NCBI RefSeq assembly: GCF_019320115.1
Contig: NC_089582.1
Coordinates: 119,147,856 to 119,211,855, forward strand
DNA from: Miscanthus floridulus
Taxonomy: Eukaryota; Streptophyta; Magnoliopsida; Poales; Poaceae
DNA length: 64,000 bases
Direction: 5' to 3'
In this document: in pieces, positions 35,084 through 49,200 of the stretch
Position numbering within the stretch: position 1 is the stretch's first letter
Layout of the letters: each line of letters opens with the position of its first letter
Notes under the pieces: model-generated
Databases searched by the model: none
Seen by the model: only the letters and a program-made list of their open reading frames with translations
Told to the model about the DNA's origin: nothing
Program-made: the position numbers and the translations under genes

Positions 35084-35798
35084 AATGGATAAGAGTTACA
35101 CAACCGAGTAATAAATTTATAAGGGGAGGAACAATGCAATTATTTATTAATTATTATCATGATGCATGCACGTTCCGTATGTCCTCACAAACTTAGGAAA
35201 AATTATTTCTAATAGCATACATGGTGGCATACATACGTTCTCTCATATATAGCATAACTAGTCGAGCTACATGTTTCATTGTTAGTGTACCTGCATAAGA
35301 GTTTCATTTCAGCCCAAACCCATAATGAAATATGCAGAATGTAAATCTAAATACTTCCATATATGTATACCCATACATATACTTCCGTATCAAAGTTACC
35401 CGATAACAGTTTATACCCACAATTAAATGTGCACCATATACACATGTAAGCATGCATACATAGTCATACCAAAGCTAACTCTTCCTGACCGCACGCTCAC
35501 ATCTTGCAGTCATGCCACTCATCAACTTACCTTGGCGTAGAGGCATTTGATCCATACATTACCATTCAAGTGAATGACATCCATACAATAGCACGTTGTA
35601 TGGACGACGAAATTAAAAACCCCCATGTTAGTACTTAAATAGCCACCTAATAGTCCTTAACTTGGGCATAAGGAAAGTGATCACTGGCACACTTTAGATT
35701 TCAAATACCTATTTATATAGCTATCAGTTGCTAGAAAGGGTTTTGGAAAACAAAAACTTTTGTTTTAAATACACATGTGACAATTAACGTTGAATCTT
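35084..35798 (-). other. Tekay leader between primer site and pre-gag ORF
   Basis: AT-rich 5' untranslated leader of the minus-strand element. No conserved frame seen. It contains alternating ATATGTATAC-like words near 35360-35390. Confidence 0.5.
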
Positions 35799-35810
35799 GC
35801 TCTAATGCCA
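35799..35810 (-). other. Primer binding site of Tekay element, Met-tRNA type
   Basis: Minus strand TGGCATTAGAGC, two bases after the 5' LTR end. The canonical initiator-Met site is TGGTATCAGAGC; the two differences are transitions. Confidence 0.85.
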
Positions 35811-35812
35811 GC

Positions 35813-38800
35813 TATCGTAGAACCGACCAATTTATAAGAGTACAAGTACAATGGCAACCCGCAAGCGGTCGCACTATCATACTTGAACCCATATAAACCT
35901 GGTAGTCTATCGAGTACCATGATGGGTCTCGATAAACGATTTACAACAACCAAGATCATACATGATTCAACATACATGTCACATATTACATAAAGTTCAC
36001 AGATACCTTTCCATCATTAGAGTATGAAAACAAAGTTATTACAAACCAAGTTTAATGGATAAAAGCGGAAGCAAATTAAGTTTGAAAGTAGCATTTGCCA
36101 ACATAGTTTGATACAGTGCCAATCATACGATCATAGTCCACAAAAGCATGTAGAGGGATTAATAAAGAAGCCTACCCAAGGCTTACTCCTCATCCATCGT
36201 GGGATAGAAGCAACTCTTGCAATAACCATGATACACAGTGCCATCTACAACAATGGGAAATAAACCCTGAGTATGAGAAGGTACTCAGCTAGACTTACCC
36301 ATCATAAATTGGAAATAAAATGACTCCAAGGATCATGCAAGGCTATATAAGTGGATGTAGCTTGACAACATTTTGCATAAAAGGCGATTAACTCAGTTAT
36401 ACAATTATAATTCTGTTATCAAGTTAATTATGACTATCCATCTCTAAATTAGCAACTATCCTATGCCAAACATGTGGTGTATCATTTTAAGAGCATACAA
36501 TAGTAACCATAGCAGGTATTGTAATTCCATGTTCATTTGAACCACCATATTCTATAGTACAATTACTATGACGTTGGGGCTAGCCAAGTTTCTCACTATC
36601 CAGGAGAGATGGCGATTAGAATTGATTTCCACCAGCTAGGAATTTATTCCTAACACAAACCCAGGCAGACCAGATCAATGGTCACCTTAGGTCACCTTTG
36701 ATATAACTCAAGTACATATTTCATGGGTTCGCCCAGCGCCGCACAATCAGGGACAGCCAAATGCCAGGACGTTTAGGCCCAGCCTGCCCTTGGGCTTAAT
36801 CTGGCTCCTCGCACATCCTTACAACCATCCAGAGTGCGCACTCTTATAGAGCGGGGCCTGACCTGAGTTGAGCTACTCAGCTTCATGGTCAAAACAAGTT
36901 ATTCGACCAGCTAAGTGATAGGTATGCGTTCAATCTTATCAAAAGTGCCAACAACGGTACGGTCCTTAATCGGCACAGACGGAATCACATGAGTCAACCC
37001 ACCATAGACTCCGCCCGACCTTGATTTACTTTTACCCCATGGTTCTTTTCCATGATAGCAAATATAGCCAACCATGCTTCGGTATCCACCTATATCTTGT
37101 TGGTGACAGGAAATCACCCGACTTCTACCGGTCTAAGCATGGCTAAGCATATATTCGATCCTAGACCTATACAAGGTTAAATTTACTTTTCTAGACAAGG
37201 AATTTATATGCATCAGCGGTTCCAATCAACTCTTATAACCTAATGCATCAATCATAAGGACTTGAGTAATATTTTGCAAAATACTAGGAGATTTAGAATG
37301 CTCTGGGGCTTGCCTTTCAAAAAGGAAGTGGGGCGGTGATTAGGGCACTCCGGAAGCTCTTCTGGGTTTTGCTCCTCACCTTCAGGAGCTGCGGCTTGAA
37401 GAATCTCCTACTGGTCCCCTTCCTCTCCTTCGTTGAACTCCAGCAACGTTATCTCCTCCATTGATCCTAAATGCATGAGTATGGTATAAGATATTGTGAA
37501 TGCATATATGCTGACAAGTATAGTATGATGACACATGATGAATGCATCCTTGTACATATTCTTAACATCATGGTGTTAAAGTAATAACAAGTGCATCACA
37601 TTTACTGAGTATGTGCATATCTCTTCTTGATTATTTAATTAACTACTTCAACAATGCATCTACTATATCACAAAACAGCAACAACTCATTTTACTCATAA
37701 CTGAAGTTCTAGTTATCTAAATGCTATGATCTTGGACTTTCTGGAAAGCTTATAAAATTATCTACAACTTTCCTTTAATACTCTCATTGTGATTCAAGAG
37801 TTAAATTGGGCAAACAAATCATTCAATCAAATCTATCTAGAAAGTAAACCTTTCGGACAGCCCATTTGTAACAGCAAGAACTCAAAAACCCTAAGTCCTA
37901 TGGCTGTGAAAATTTAACACAAGGTAGATTAGTAGGTTATCTACAACTTTGTTATTAACAAGTTTTACAGTATAGATCATTATCCATATGAAATCATCCA
38001 CGCGATCAAAACTGTACATGCAGTCTTGTAATTGAATGATAAAGTGATAATTAGTCATTTGTATACAATCAATGGCTTCTAAGCCTTACCATTGACATCA
38101 GCAATTACTATGCATCATAAGAACCATAGAAAACATCATGCTTAATCACAATCTAATTATTTCAATGCCTTTCTTATTTTAATTAAATAATTAGGGTAAA
38201 TAATAAACATATACCAAATGTGCATCATAAATTCTCAAACATTTACAATGGCTTACTAGTGCTATCAATAGACTACTGTAAAAGTTTCATGCCATTTTAC
38301 CAAGTAAAACATCATATGCAAAAATGACAAGACAGAAAGACTTCAAATAGCATAAATAGAAAACCCTAGTGAAAAGTGTCAAGCAATAGAGTTTATATTT
38401 TTCTTAGCATCCATATAGTAATAGGACAATCTCTAACAAATTTCATGAATATTGGATTCATAAAAAATTTATAAAAATTCATACAAGGATCACCTAATTA
38501 TAAAAGGAAAATCTATAACTAAACATTTATTTATGCACTAACCCTCAAATTTTTCCAGAGCTTATACTTGTCAAGAACAGCTCACCACATAAATTTCATA
38601 ATTTTTGGAGCACATAAACTCTAGATATAAATTAAACAAGTTTACATACATTTAAAAACACATTTCAAGTTTCATTTTAAATCTTCTAGAAACTCTACTA
38701 CAAATGCTAATATCATATTTTTCATAAATACTACACTTCCTAAGGAACACTACAAAATTTGGTTCACAAATTTTGGATCTCTATAGCTCAACTTATCAAT

Positions 38801-40468
38801 TTTCAAAGTTGCATACAAAAATAGGAATAAATGGACTAGCTTTTTCTAAACTTAGTCACTGATAGATGGGGTCCACCGGTCAGACGGACCCATGCGTCAG
38901 CGACCAAAAACAGGGGAGGCGGCGTTGTTCGACGTGGGTCGGCCGGTGTTCGCCGACGGTGACCCCTCCGGCGATGGAACCTCGACTACTATGAACCCCT
39001 CGACCTGGCGCACACGCTAGGATAGCTAGGTGGACTAATCTGCGACACAAAGGATGACGGCGGCAGCCATAGTGGCTCGACGATGCAGGTCGATGGCGCT
39101 ACACCGGTGGTGACCACGGTAACTCAAGATAAAGCTCGGACGAGCATCTACTAACCCTGGCGAACCTAGCGCACAAGCTAACACCAGGAATGGTGGACGG
39201 AGGCATCCTAGCCATGGTCATGGGGCTCGGTGGCAGAGCACCGGCGAGGTTGTGCGTGGTACGATGGCTTACTAGGCATGGTTAGTGAGCACCGACGGGC
39301 GCGGTGAGTCTCGGCGGTGATGGTGGAGTGGTTGCGGTGGCGAATGGGTGAGGTGGAGCTAGCCACTGCTGGGAATGGTGATGACAGAAGCTCGGTGCTG
39401 CGGCGGCTGCTGTGGTGCTTCGGCCGGCGAAGGAGGAGACAGTGCAAGGCGAAATGGGAGTGCGGGAGTCATGGGCGAGCGATGGGGCTGATAAGGGCGT
39501 GCTCTAGCCCGATGTGGCTGCGCTGGGTAGGGCACCGATGATGCGCAGCTTCGCCAGTGGCTCCACGCGGTGGCCCAAGCCTGATGCCAGTTGGCCACTG
39601 AAGGCCGGCTGATTCAGTCATAAGCGTCCGTGAGTTAGCCTGACAGCGTGATTTCTAAGCTTCCAAACTCCTAAACTATAGTGAATACGTGCACACTTCC
39701 AAATCCAAAATCGTAGAGCTATATACCAGGTACAAAGTTGCTTAAGATACTTTCCCCAAATTCATAATGAATAGAGAGTAAAATCGTCCTAAAGTGGAGC
39801 TTGTCAAACTGTCAGTCGAGCATGACTTAGAAAATTTCTCTAAGTGTTGACAACAGTGCAATGATGATTCTTGTGAGCCTAATTCAAGCATGTTAGGTGC
39901 TAAACCAGTCTATGACCCAAAAATAAAAGTTGTTCCTCTTGCCAAATACTACAACTTTGCTTTAGTGACCACCTCCATGCAAGGTCTCTAGCACATAGTT
40001 CAAACTTGATCAAACATGCTACATTCAAAAGATGGCTTATTCATGAACTATGACTAAGTGGCCACTTTAGCCCTAACCATGAATACCAAAGTTGTTCATA
40101 ATGATCATCTAAACATGTTTAAGCTATTTGTAAGGTCACACAATCCTTTCATGAATTGGTTACACATAGAGCTTCTTAGTTCCACACATAGCATCACTTA
40201 AGTACTTGATTAGACAATATGATCTTCATGAACATTGTTCCACTAGTCATCGTAAGTGTAGCTAATATGTTTTAGTGACTCACATTCATCATTTACATGT
40301 ATTCACTCATGCTCATTTGCATAGATATAAGGAAACATGAAATAACAAGCAATGTTGCATATGTTTCAATCAAATGTTTCAATTGTAAAAGCTTAAATAT
40401 GAATGCTTGATGCTCATGCTCATGCAAAGCAAGTCAATTTATGCAAGGCTAACACCTAGGGTGTTACA
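35813..40468 (-). repeat. Tekay 5' LTR (4,656 bp)
   Basis: Minus strand TGTAACACCCTAGGTGTTAGC to GGTCGGTTCTACGATA (terminal CA mutated to TA). The GC-rich block is at about 38870-39620. It aligns with 24555-29203. Confidence 0.9.
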
Positions 40469-41419
40469 GCAAATAAAAATTTGTTATCAAACATGATAAA
40501 CAAACTATGCTAAAGTAATTCAAAAACCACCTTTTCATTAGCATAGATGAGACCATACAAACTATGGATAACAACCCGTATTTCAAATTTGTTGTATTCC
40601 ATCGGGTATATGTCCATTAACATTTTGTAGGAAAGAAGCTATGCCTATTCATGGTTTGGTATGAATTTGTGAACTCAAGCCAAACCACCACTTCAACGAT
40701 GGAACAAAGTAGGAGACGAGTGCCACAAAAAGAATCTACAATAAAAGCACTCAGTCATAGGAAGTGGATGAACAAATCAACAGGACACAAGTAACGTCAA
40801 AGGCAACCAAGCATTGAGCCTTTCTAGGACTCAAGCTAGGAGGCTGATGAGAAGCAACATACATTCTTGTGCCAACAAACGTCAGAAATCAATGGAGGTC
40901 TGTCGATAGTGTCTCATGAAATTATGGGCACAAGACAACCCTAAGCCATTAGAGATGAAGATTTCATGCAAATACCAATGAGGTTCCTTCTTTGACCATC
41001 AAGACGGCTAACATATGATTAACAAATAAAGAAGAACAACTCTCCACCATGCCGTTAGACAATCAGGGAGGAACTTGGGTTGCATCTCCAATGAACCCCA
41101 ATTCATCAACCAAGAATCAACAAAAATCAAGAAAGGTTGATGGAAGAAGAGCATGCAATTATCTATATCCTCATTTCTAGGATCGAGGCTTAATACAAGG
41201 AAAGATCCTGCTTAATGGACTACGAGCTCTTGTCAATAGGTAAATCAGATAAGCCTCCTTCAGGTATGTTTGTCACTAACATTTCAATAAAAAGAAGGAA
41301 AACATAAGGTATATTCAACCAAGCAATATGCAACATAGAATCACATTCATAGGAGAATTCTATCATCCAAACTTGGTTTTGCATTTTGCAAAATTCAAGT
41401 GTGGGGGATAGAGTTTTCA
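40469..41419 (+). other. X internal region, middle piece
   Basis: Between two Tekay-family insertions. No coding potential recognised. It ends with CAAGTGTGGGGGATAGAG (41397-41413), a copy of the X polypurine-tract sequence. GGGTATATGTCCATTAACATTTTG near 40601 resembles GTATGTTTGTCACTAACATTTC near 41264 and GGTATATGTTGTCCACTAATCC near 46789, hinting at old internal duplications. Confidence 0.55.
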
Positions 41420-44400
41420 TGTCACAGAACCGACCAATTTATAAGAGTATAAGTACAATGGCAGCCCACAAGCGGTCTCACTATCATACTTGAACCCATA
41501 TAAACCCGGTAGTCCATCGAGTACCACGATGGGTCTCGATAAACGATTTACAACAACCAAGATCGTACATAATTCAACATACATGTCGCATATTACATAA
41601 ATTTCATAGATACATTTCCATCATCAGAGTATGAAACAAAGTTATTACAAACCAAGTTTAATGGATAAAAGCAGAAGCAAATTAAGTTTGAAAGTAGCAT
41701 TTGCCAACATAGTTTGATACAGTGCCAACATACGATCACAGTCCACAAAAGCATGTAGAGGGATTAATAAAGAAGCCTGCCCAAGGCTTACTCCTTATCC
41801 ACAACAGGATAGAAGCAACTCTTGCAATAACCATGATACATAGTGCCATCTGCAACAATGGGAAATAAAACCCTGAGTACAAGAAGGTACTTAGCTAGAC
41901 TTACTCGTCATAAACCAGAAATAAAATGACTCCAAGAATCATGAAAGGCTGTATAAGTGGAGATAGCTTGACAATATTTTGCATAAAAAGCAATTAGCTC
42001 AATTATACAATTATAATTATGTTATCAAGTTAATTATGACTATCCATCTCTAAATTAGCAACTATCCTGTGCCAAACATGTGGTATATCATTTTAAGAGC
42101 ATACAATAGTAACCATAGCCGGTATTGTAATTCCATGTTCATGCGAACCATCATATTCCATAATACAATTACTACGATGTTGGTACTAGGCAAGTTTCTC
42201 ACTATCCGGGAGAGACGATGATTCGAATCGATTTCAACCAGCTGGAAATTTATTCCTAACACAAACCTAGGCAGACCAGATCAACGGTCATCTTAGGTCA
42301 CCTTTGGTACAACTCAAGTACACATTTCATGGGTTTGCCCAGCGCCGCATAATTAGGGACAACCAAATGCCAGGACGTTCAGGCCCAGCCTGCCCTTGGG
42401 CTCAGTCTGGCTCCCCGCACATCCTTACTACCATCCAGAGTGTGCACTCTTATAGAGTGGGGCCTGGCCTAAGTTGAGCTACTCGGCTTCGCGATCGGAA
42501 TGAGTTATCCGGCCAGCTAAGTGATAGGCATGCGTTCAATCTTATCAAACAGCACCAACAATGGTACGGTCCTTAATCGGCACAGACGGAATCACATGAG
42601 TCAAACTACGCATAGACTCTGCCCGGCCTTGATTTACCTTTACCCTATGGTTCTTTTCCATGATAGCAAATATAGCCAACCGTGCTTCGATGTCCACCTA
42701 TATCTCGCAGGTGACAGGAAATCACCTGACTTCTACCGGTCTAAGCATGGCTAAGCATATATTTGATCCTAGACCTATATAGGGTTAAAGGTAGTATTTC
42801 TGGATAAGGAATTTATATGCATCAAGTGGTTCCAATCAACTCTTATAACCGAATGCATCAATCATAAGGACTTGAGTAATATTTTGTAAAATACTGGGAG
42901 ACTTAGAATGCTCCGGGGCTTGCCTTTTAGAAAGGAAGTGGGCGGTGATCAGGGCACTCCGAAAGCTCTTCTAGGGTCTACTCCTCGCCTTCAGGAGCTG
43001 CGGCTTGAGGAATCTCCTGCTGGTCCCCTCCTTCTTCGTTGAACTCCAACAACGTTATCTCCTCCGTCGATCCTAGATGCATGAGTATGACATGAGATAG
43101 TGCGAATGCATTCATGTTGGCAAGTATAGTATGATGATACATGATGAATGGATTCTTGCAAGCATTCTTAACAACATGGTGTTAAAGAAATAACAAGTGC
43201 ATCACATTTACTGAGTATGTGCATATCTCTTCTTGATTATTTAATCAACTACTTTAACAATGCATTTATTATATCACAAAAGAGTAGCTACTTGTTTTAC
43301 TCATAACTGAAGTTCTACTTATCCAAATGTGGTGATCTTGGACTTTATGGAAATCTTATAAAATTATCTACAACTTTCCTTTAATACTCTCACTGTGATT
43401 CAAGAGTTAAATTGGGCAAACAAATCATTCAATCAAATCTGTCCAGAAAGTAAACCTTTCGGACAGCAAACTTGTAGCAGCTAGAACTCAAAAACCCTAA
43501 GTCCTATGACTATGAAAATTTAACACAAGGTAGATTAACAAGTTATATACAACTTTATTATTAACAAGTTTTATAGTAGAGACCATTATCTATATGAAAT
43601 CATCCACGCGATCAAAACTATACATGCAGTCTTGTATTTGAATGATAAAGCGATAATTAGTCATTTGTATAATATCAATGGCTTCTAAGCCTTACCATTG
43701 ACATCAACAGTTACTATGCATCATAAGAACCATAGAAAACATTATGCTTAATTACAATCTAATTATTTAATTGCCTTTCTTAATTTAATTAAATAATTAG
43801 GGTAAATAATAAACACATACCAAAGGTGCATCCTAAATTCTCAAAAATTTACAGTGGCTTACTAGTGCTACCAATAGATTACTGTAAAAGTTTCATGTCA
43901 TTTTACTAAGTAAAACGTCCTATGCAAAAATGACAAGGCATAAAGGCTTAAAATAGCATAATTAGAAAACCCTAGTGAAAAGTGTCAAGCAATAGATTTT
44001 ATATTTTTCTTAGCATCCATATGGTACTAGGACAACCTCCAACAAATTTGATGAATATTGGATTCATAAATAATTTATAAAAAATCATACAAGGATCACC
44101 TAATTATAAAAGGAAAAGCTATAACTAAAAATCTGCTCATGCACTGACCCTCAATTTTTTACCAGAGCTTATACTTGTCAAGAACAGCTCACCACATAAA
44201 TTTTATAATTTGTGGAGCAAAGGAACTCTAGATATAAATTAAACAAGTTTACATACATTTGAAAACGCATTTCAAGTTTCATTTTAAATCTTCCAGAAAC
44301 TTTACTACAATTGCTAATATCATATTTTTCATAAATACTACACTTCCTAAGGAACACTAGAAAATTTGGTTCACAAATTTTGGATCTCTATAGCTCAACT

Positions 44401-46238
44401 TATAAATTTTCAAAGTTGCATACAAAAACAGGGAATAAATAAACTATCCTAAAGCTTCACAGTCACTGTCAGCTAGGACCCACTGGTCAGTGACCCCACA
44501 TGTCTGTGAAACCGAAATAGGGCAGCGGCGCTGCTTCGACGCGGTCCGGCCATGGCTCATCGTCGATGAGCTTGCCAGCGGAGACAAGTGAACCTACGTG
44601 ATCTACGGTGCAGCGCGCGTCGAAAGACCTAGGTGGCGGCACTGGAGGTAGGACGGAGCATGCTCGTCGCCGGCCATGGTGGCATGGTGGCACTGCTCAG
44701 CGGTGCACCGATCGTCACTGGCTATGGCAAAGCCAGGCGAGGCACACAACAGCACCACAGTGACCGTGCGAACCTAACTAGGCGACCTAGGCAGCTTGAG
44801 GAGCTCCGACGAAGCATGGCCATGGCACGGTGGCGCGGAGGTCAGAATGCGGCGGTGTGGGTCGTCATGTTCCATGCCGATGGGACCACTAACGGAGGTA
44901 ACATCATAACTCAAGCTAATACTCAACCTAACCAAGCTCTAACACTAAAAACTAGAAGAAAAGCACGCGTAGACCAAGCGGCGACGAGCTTGCCGTGGAG
45001 GCGGCTATGGTGGCCGAGGTTCCGGCGAGAGGGGAAAAAGGCATATGCCCTCACCAAAGCTCAATTGAGTCAGCCAAAACGTTGAGGCGGTGGAGGTGGA
45101 TGTGGCACAGCTATGGGCGAGATGGAGATGGTGGCGGTGCGGTGGAGCGAACACAAGGCAACGGTAGAGGCGGTGCTGTGCTTGGCGGCGTTGCTTGGTT
45201 CCACGGCGAGAGCAAGGGAGTGCGCTGGAGAGGGAGAGAGCGGGCGGGAGTGAGTGGAAATGGAGCGCAGTGTGGTGCAGATAACGGCTACCAACACGCG
45301 GTGTCGAGGCCAGGCATCGGCCGATAGTGGCCACACAGCGGCCATGCTCTGTCCATGGTCGACCATGACCAAGCGCGGCGTGGCGTCGATCAGTGCCTGA
45401 ACTTGAGCCTGACAGAGAGATTTCAAGGTGAAATTACTCCCGATACAAAGCGATTCAGCGCATGACTCTAAAATAAAAATCGTAGCCCTAAGTACCATCT
45501 CAAATTCTTGTTTAGAACTCTAGTCTCAATTCTCAACCAAACTCGAGTTATTTCCTCCCAAAGTTGAGCTGGTCAGTGCTATCAGGGTTTAAGACTTAGA
45601 AAAAATTGCTAAGTGTGGAAAACAAGGAATTGATGATTCTTGTGAGCCTAATTCAAGCATATTAGGAGCTAAACCAGTCTATGACCTAAAAATAAAAGTT
45701 GTTCCTCTTGCCAAACACTACAACTTTGCTTTAGTGACCACCTCCATGCAAAGTCTCTAGCACATAGTTCAAACTTGGTCAAACATGCTACATTCAAATG
45801 ATGGTATACACTTAAACTATGGCTTAGTGACCAAACTACACTTAACCATGAATACCAAAGTTGTTCATAATGATCTTCTAAACATGTTTAAGCTATTGGT
45901 AAGGTCACACACTCATTTCATGCATTGGTCACACATAGAGCTATCCAGGTCCACATGCATAGCATTACTTAAGTACTTGATTAGTCAAAATGATCTTCAT
46001 GAACATTGTTCCACTAGTCATCATAAGTGTAGCTAATATGTTTTAGTGACTCACATTCATCATTTACAGGTATTCACTCATGATCATATGCATAGATACA
46101 AGGAAACATGAAATAACAAGCATGTTTCATATGTTTCAATCAAATGTTTCAATTGTAAAAGCTTAAATATGAATGCTTGATGCTCATGCTCATGTAATGC
46201 AAGTCAATTTATGCAAGGCTAACACCTAGGGTGTTACA
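41420..46238 (-). mobile_element. Solo LTR of the Tekay family (4,819 bp) with perfect TSD
   Basis: Termini (minus strand) TGTAACACCCTAGGTG and GGTTCTGTGACA are intact TG...CA, flanked by TTTCA at 41415-41419 and 46239-46243. No internal domain is present, so it arose by recombination between the two LTRs of a former full element. It aligns well with the LTRs at 24555 and 35813 except between about 44450 and 45625, where a GC-rich block is strongly different and makes the copy about 165 bp longer. Confidence 0.95.
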
Positions 46239-46243
46239 TTTCA

Positions 46244-49200
46244 AAACATCTCATGTTATGTTGCTAGTTTGTCTTGGTCATCCCTACCTTTATGATGAGC
46301 TAAAATTACTAAATCTCTAACAAGTAAAAATTAAAGTAATCATGCTCCTTTGGGTCACCATACATATTCTTGTTTCTACTTGAATGAATCTCTTTAGTCT
46401 TTTAAGCTTCCTTTTTCTATTACAAGTATGCTTCGGAATATTATTCAAACATGATTATTCAATCAAAACATACTTGTATAGAATTTAGTTTCATATATGG
46501 ACTAACCCTTGCAGGAAAATATTTAAATTTTGTTGGGAATATTAGGAGATCATTTGTATAAATAGAGCAAGGTTTGAGGTATTTTTCAAAATGATTTTAC
46601 ACATCTTTGCCTTAACCTTATTGAAAATTAGAAGTAGTGGTGAACAATCAAGGTATACTATTTAAAACATGGGATAAAGATTCTACGCAAATTAAAATGT
46701 TAAAACCAACTTTTCTATAGCATAGAAGGTGACCTTTGGCTCTATGACAGCGCTACCCTTGCTTTGAATCATTTGTATATTCTTTCAGGTATATGTTGTC
46801 CACTAATCCTTTGTAGAGAAGAAACAATGAGTAGAGCAGGAGGTCTAACACAATGCCAAGATTCACAAAAAGATGGCATGACAAAAGAATAAGAAAGAAG
46901 GAGTGCGACATAAGAGACAAGATGCTCATGAATAGCTGAAGCAAGGAAACCTTCAAGCAGGAAGAGAAGACCACCACAAGTCATCTACCTTTCATCACAT
47001 GGTGTCATCATGCTCCAATAATGAAGGTAACATCTTAAGGTAAGTGGTCATCATTTTCGTCTTGATTTTGGTATGCAAATAAATGAAGAAACAAACATGT
47101 TTGAGTTACAATTTTGCTTAATCCAACCTGATTAACTCAACATGTTTTGTTCCTTAAACTTGTTCATAGCACCACTTTCTTGATCTCATAGTCTTAACCA
47201 AATGAGCTAAAATTTTGCATATCTTACCCTTGGAAGATAATAGTCATAATCATGTAAAGTTTGATACATTATAAAGATGGACAACCCTTCCATAGGTTAA
47301 GCAACTCCACTCTTTTTGTCACAGTCAAAATGCTACATCCTTCTGATCTTATCACCCATGTTATAAGAATAAATAATACATATAACATTAGCTCTATCAT
47401 GATTCAATGTGCCTAAGGCTAGAGAAGAGTAAATAAAGTTTTGGTTCTATTGGTGTTTTTTCACCAACAGAGCCCATGCACTTGATCTCTATGTTGTCTT
47501 TATGAGCATAACACACTTCGAGTAAAGTGTGGGGGAGTCGATCCCCCAAATTCTACAAGTGGAAGTTCTAAATTCAACAACAAGCTCACAACCATTGATG
47601 AGAGGACACCTACCATCCAAGGTACGTTACATAATCATACACAATGGCAGGTAAGCATGGGACAGGAGATGGTCAGCTTCCAGCAACAATAGCAACAACC
47701 AAATCAAAATTGGGAGGCTCTATTCTAGCACCTCCACATCTGGCCACCTCGTTGAGCAACCATGACAACAACCAGCTTGGGGGAGAAGGCATTCCCCATG
47801 TATCTAGGTAAGTATTCTTTCTCCTTTTGTTTTAGTTTTTAGTTTTTTTATATAGTTAAAAAAATTGATGAATGAAAACAAAATAAAAAGTTACCCTCAT
47901 AATAAATATATATAGTTACAGTAATAATATGTGAAAGGTGTGTGTCTAGTTTGCTTTAATTTCTATTTTTGAGAGTTGATTAACAAATAAAGAGGACTTA
48001 GAATGATCTCTCAAATGGAAATGATGAATAGTTGCTCTATTGTAATTCCTTTCAAGTATCTAGTTTTCAGCCTTGAATTCTCTCGAGTTTTGGATAAAAC
48101 TATTTTGATATAAGGATTTACTCTGAACTTGAAACTTGTGGGTAGCATATGCTTGATCTAAGTCTAGGTAATTGACAGATATGATATGAGAAGGTCTGAG
48201 CTGATGTTTATCTTGTTCCAAGTGACACCAAAGTTCTGAAGATTTATCTTCTGAAAAACACAAAAATGCTACATGATGAGTTCATGTATGATAAAGCTTG
48301 AATTCCCACTAGAGCCATACATGTTATTTAGGCTAGGAAAACTTCCACATATATGCTACTTACTTTTGTATTAAGTTTTGTCAAGCTTTGCTGACCCTTA
48401 TGAGAGGTTTGTCATGCTCTTAAAATCAAGATCACGTACGCACCACCCAAATATACACTACTCCTACACTGGGGGTAGGCGCAAAAACATGACTTCTATC
48501 TAGATCCACCCAAAAATGTTATACTCCTACACTGGGAGTGAACACCAAAAACATACTCAATAGGTTTTCCATCCACTAAATAAATGCTCCAAGTTCTTGT
48601 TGCTATCTCTCAAAGTTCTATTGCAGAAAAGAGGCATGGGCTATGCAAAAGTTATTCAGAAAAAAGGAGAAAAGAAAAAAAGTTGAGAAAAAATGGACAA
48701 ATGTCTGAGATATGTAAAACAATGGGTACTTAGATGGCCGCCTGAAAAGAAAAAAAGAAGAGAGAGATGAATAAGATAGCCCCTATTCTCTTGCAAAAAA
48801 TATTTCCAAGTTTCAAAAGAGAGATAAGTTTTCAAAGAGCATAGCAGAATTAGGTTAGCCACCACATATATCCACCTTATATATCCACACATGCGCATCT
48901 TGATTTGATTGAATGACTCAACTCTCTATGGATCCGAAGTTTGACTTTATAATATATGTATTGCAAGTATGCCCTAGCTTTCTCCCTACCTATGAACTCC
49001 ACATAAGCTTTAGTTGTAGGAAGAGAAAAAGGCATAACATCTTTATTGTCTTGGTGAGGATCCATAAATACCACATATATTGAGAGACTTGAGAGTGTCA
49101 TACAATTGAATCTCTGAGTTTTATTTTAAAAACTTATAAAAACTCTAGAACAATGGTGGAACAATGAACTTAAGACATAGTGCTTGTCTTTCAATTGCTC

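Larger units (their letters stand above)
24555..40468 (-). mobile_element. Complete Tekay/Del-lineage retrotransposon (15.9 kb)
   Basis: Minus-strand element with 3' LTR 24555-29203, polypurine tract, chromodomain, integrase, RNase H, RT, protease, gag, a pre-gag ORF, primer binding site 35799-35810 and 5' LTR 35813-40468. Flanks are acaaa (24550-24554) and gcaaa (40469-40473), a 5-bp target duplication with one transition. The Met-tRNA-type primer site, 4.65-kb LTRs and chromodomain tail define the lineage. Every pol domain carries stops, and several catalytic residues are replaced. It is inserted in the interior of X. Confidence 0.9.

Noticed and set aside
44633..45498. Long ORFs in the GC-rich block of the solo LTR (also 5981-6304, 27744-27980, 39208-39598)
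   Set aside because: They overlap on both strands, have no recognised motif, and are not conserved in frame between LTR copies; they follow from high GC content.
41420..46238. Full-length third Tekay element
   Set aside because: Only one LTR is present and a perfect TTTCA duplication flanks it directly, which defines a solo LTR.
47640..47815. A gag gene in element X
   Set aside because: Only about 55 codons, Gln-rich and broken by stops; too little to call more than a possible relic.
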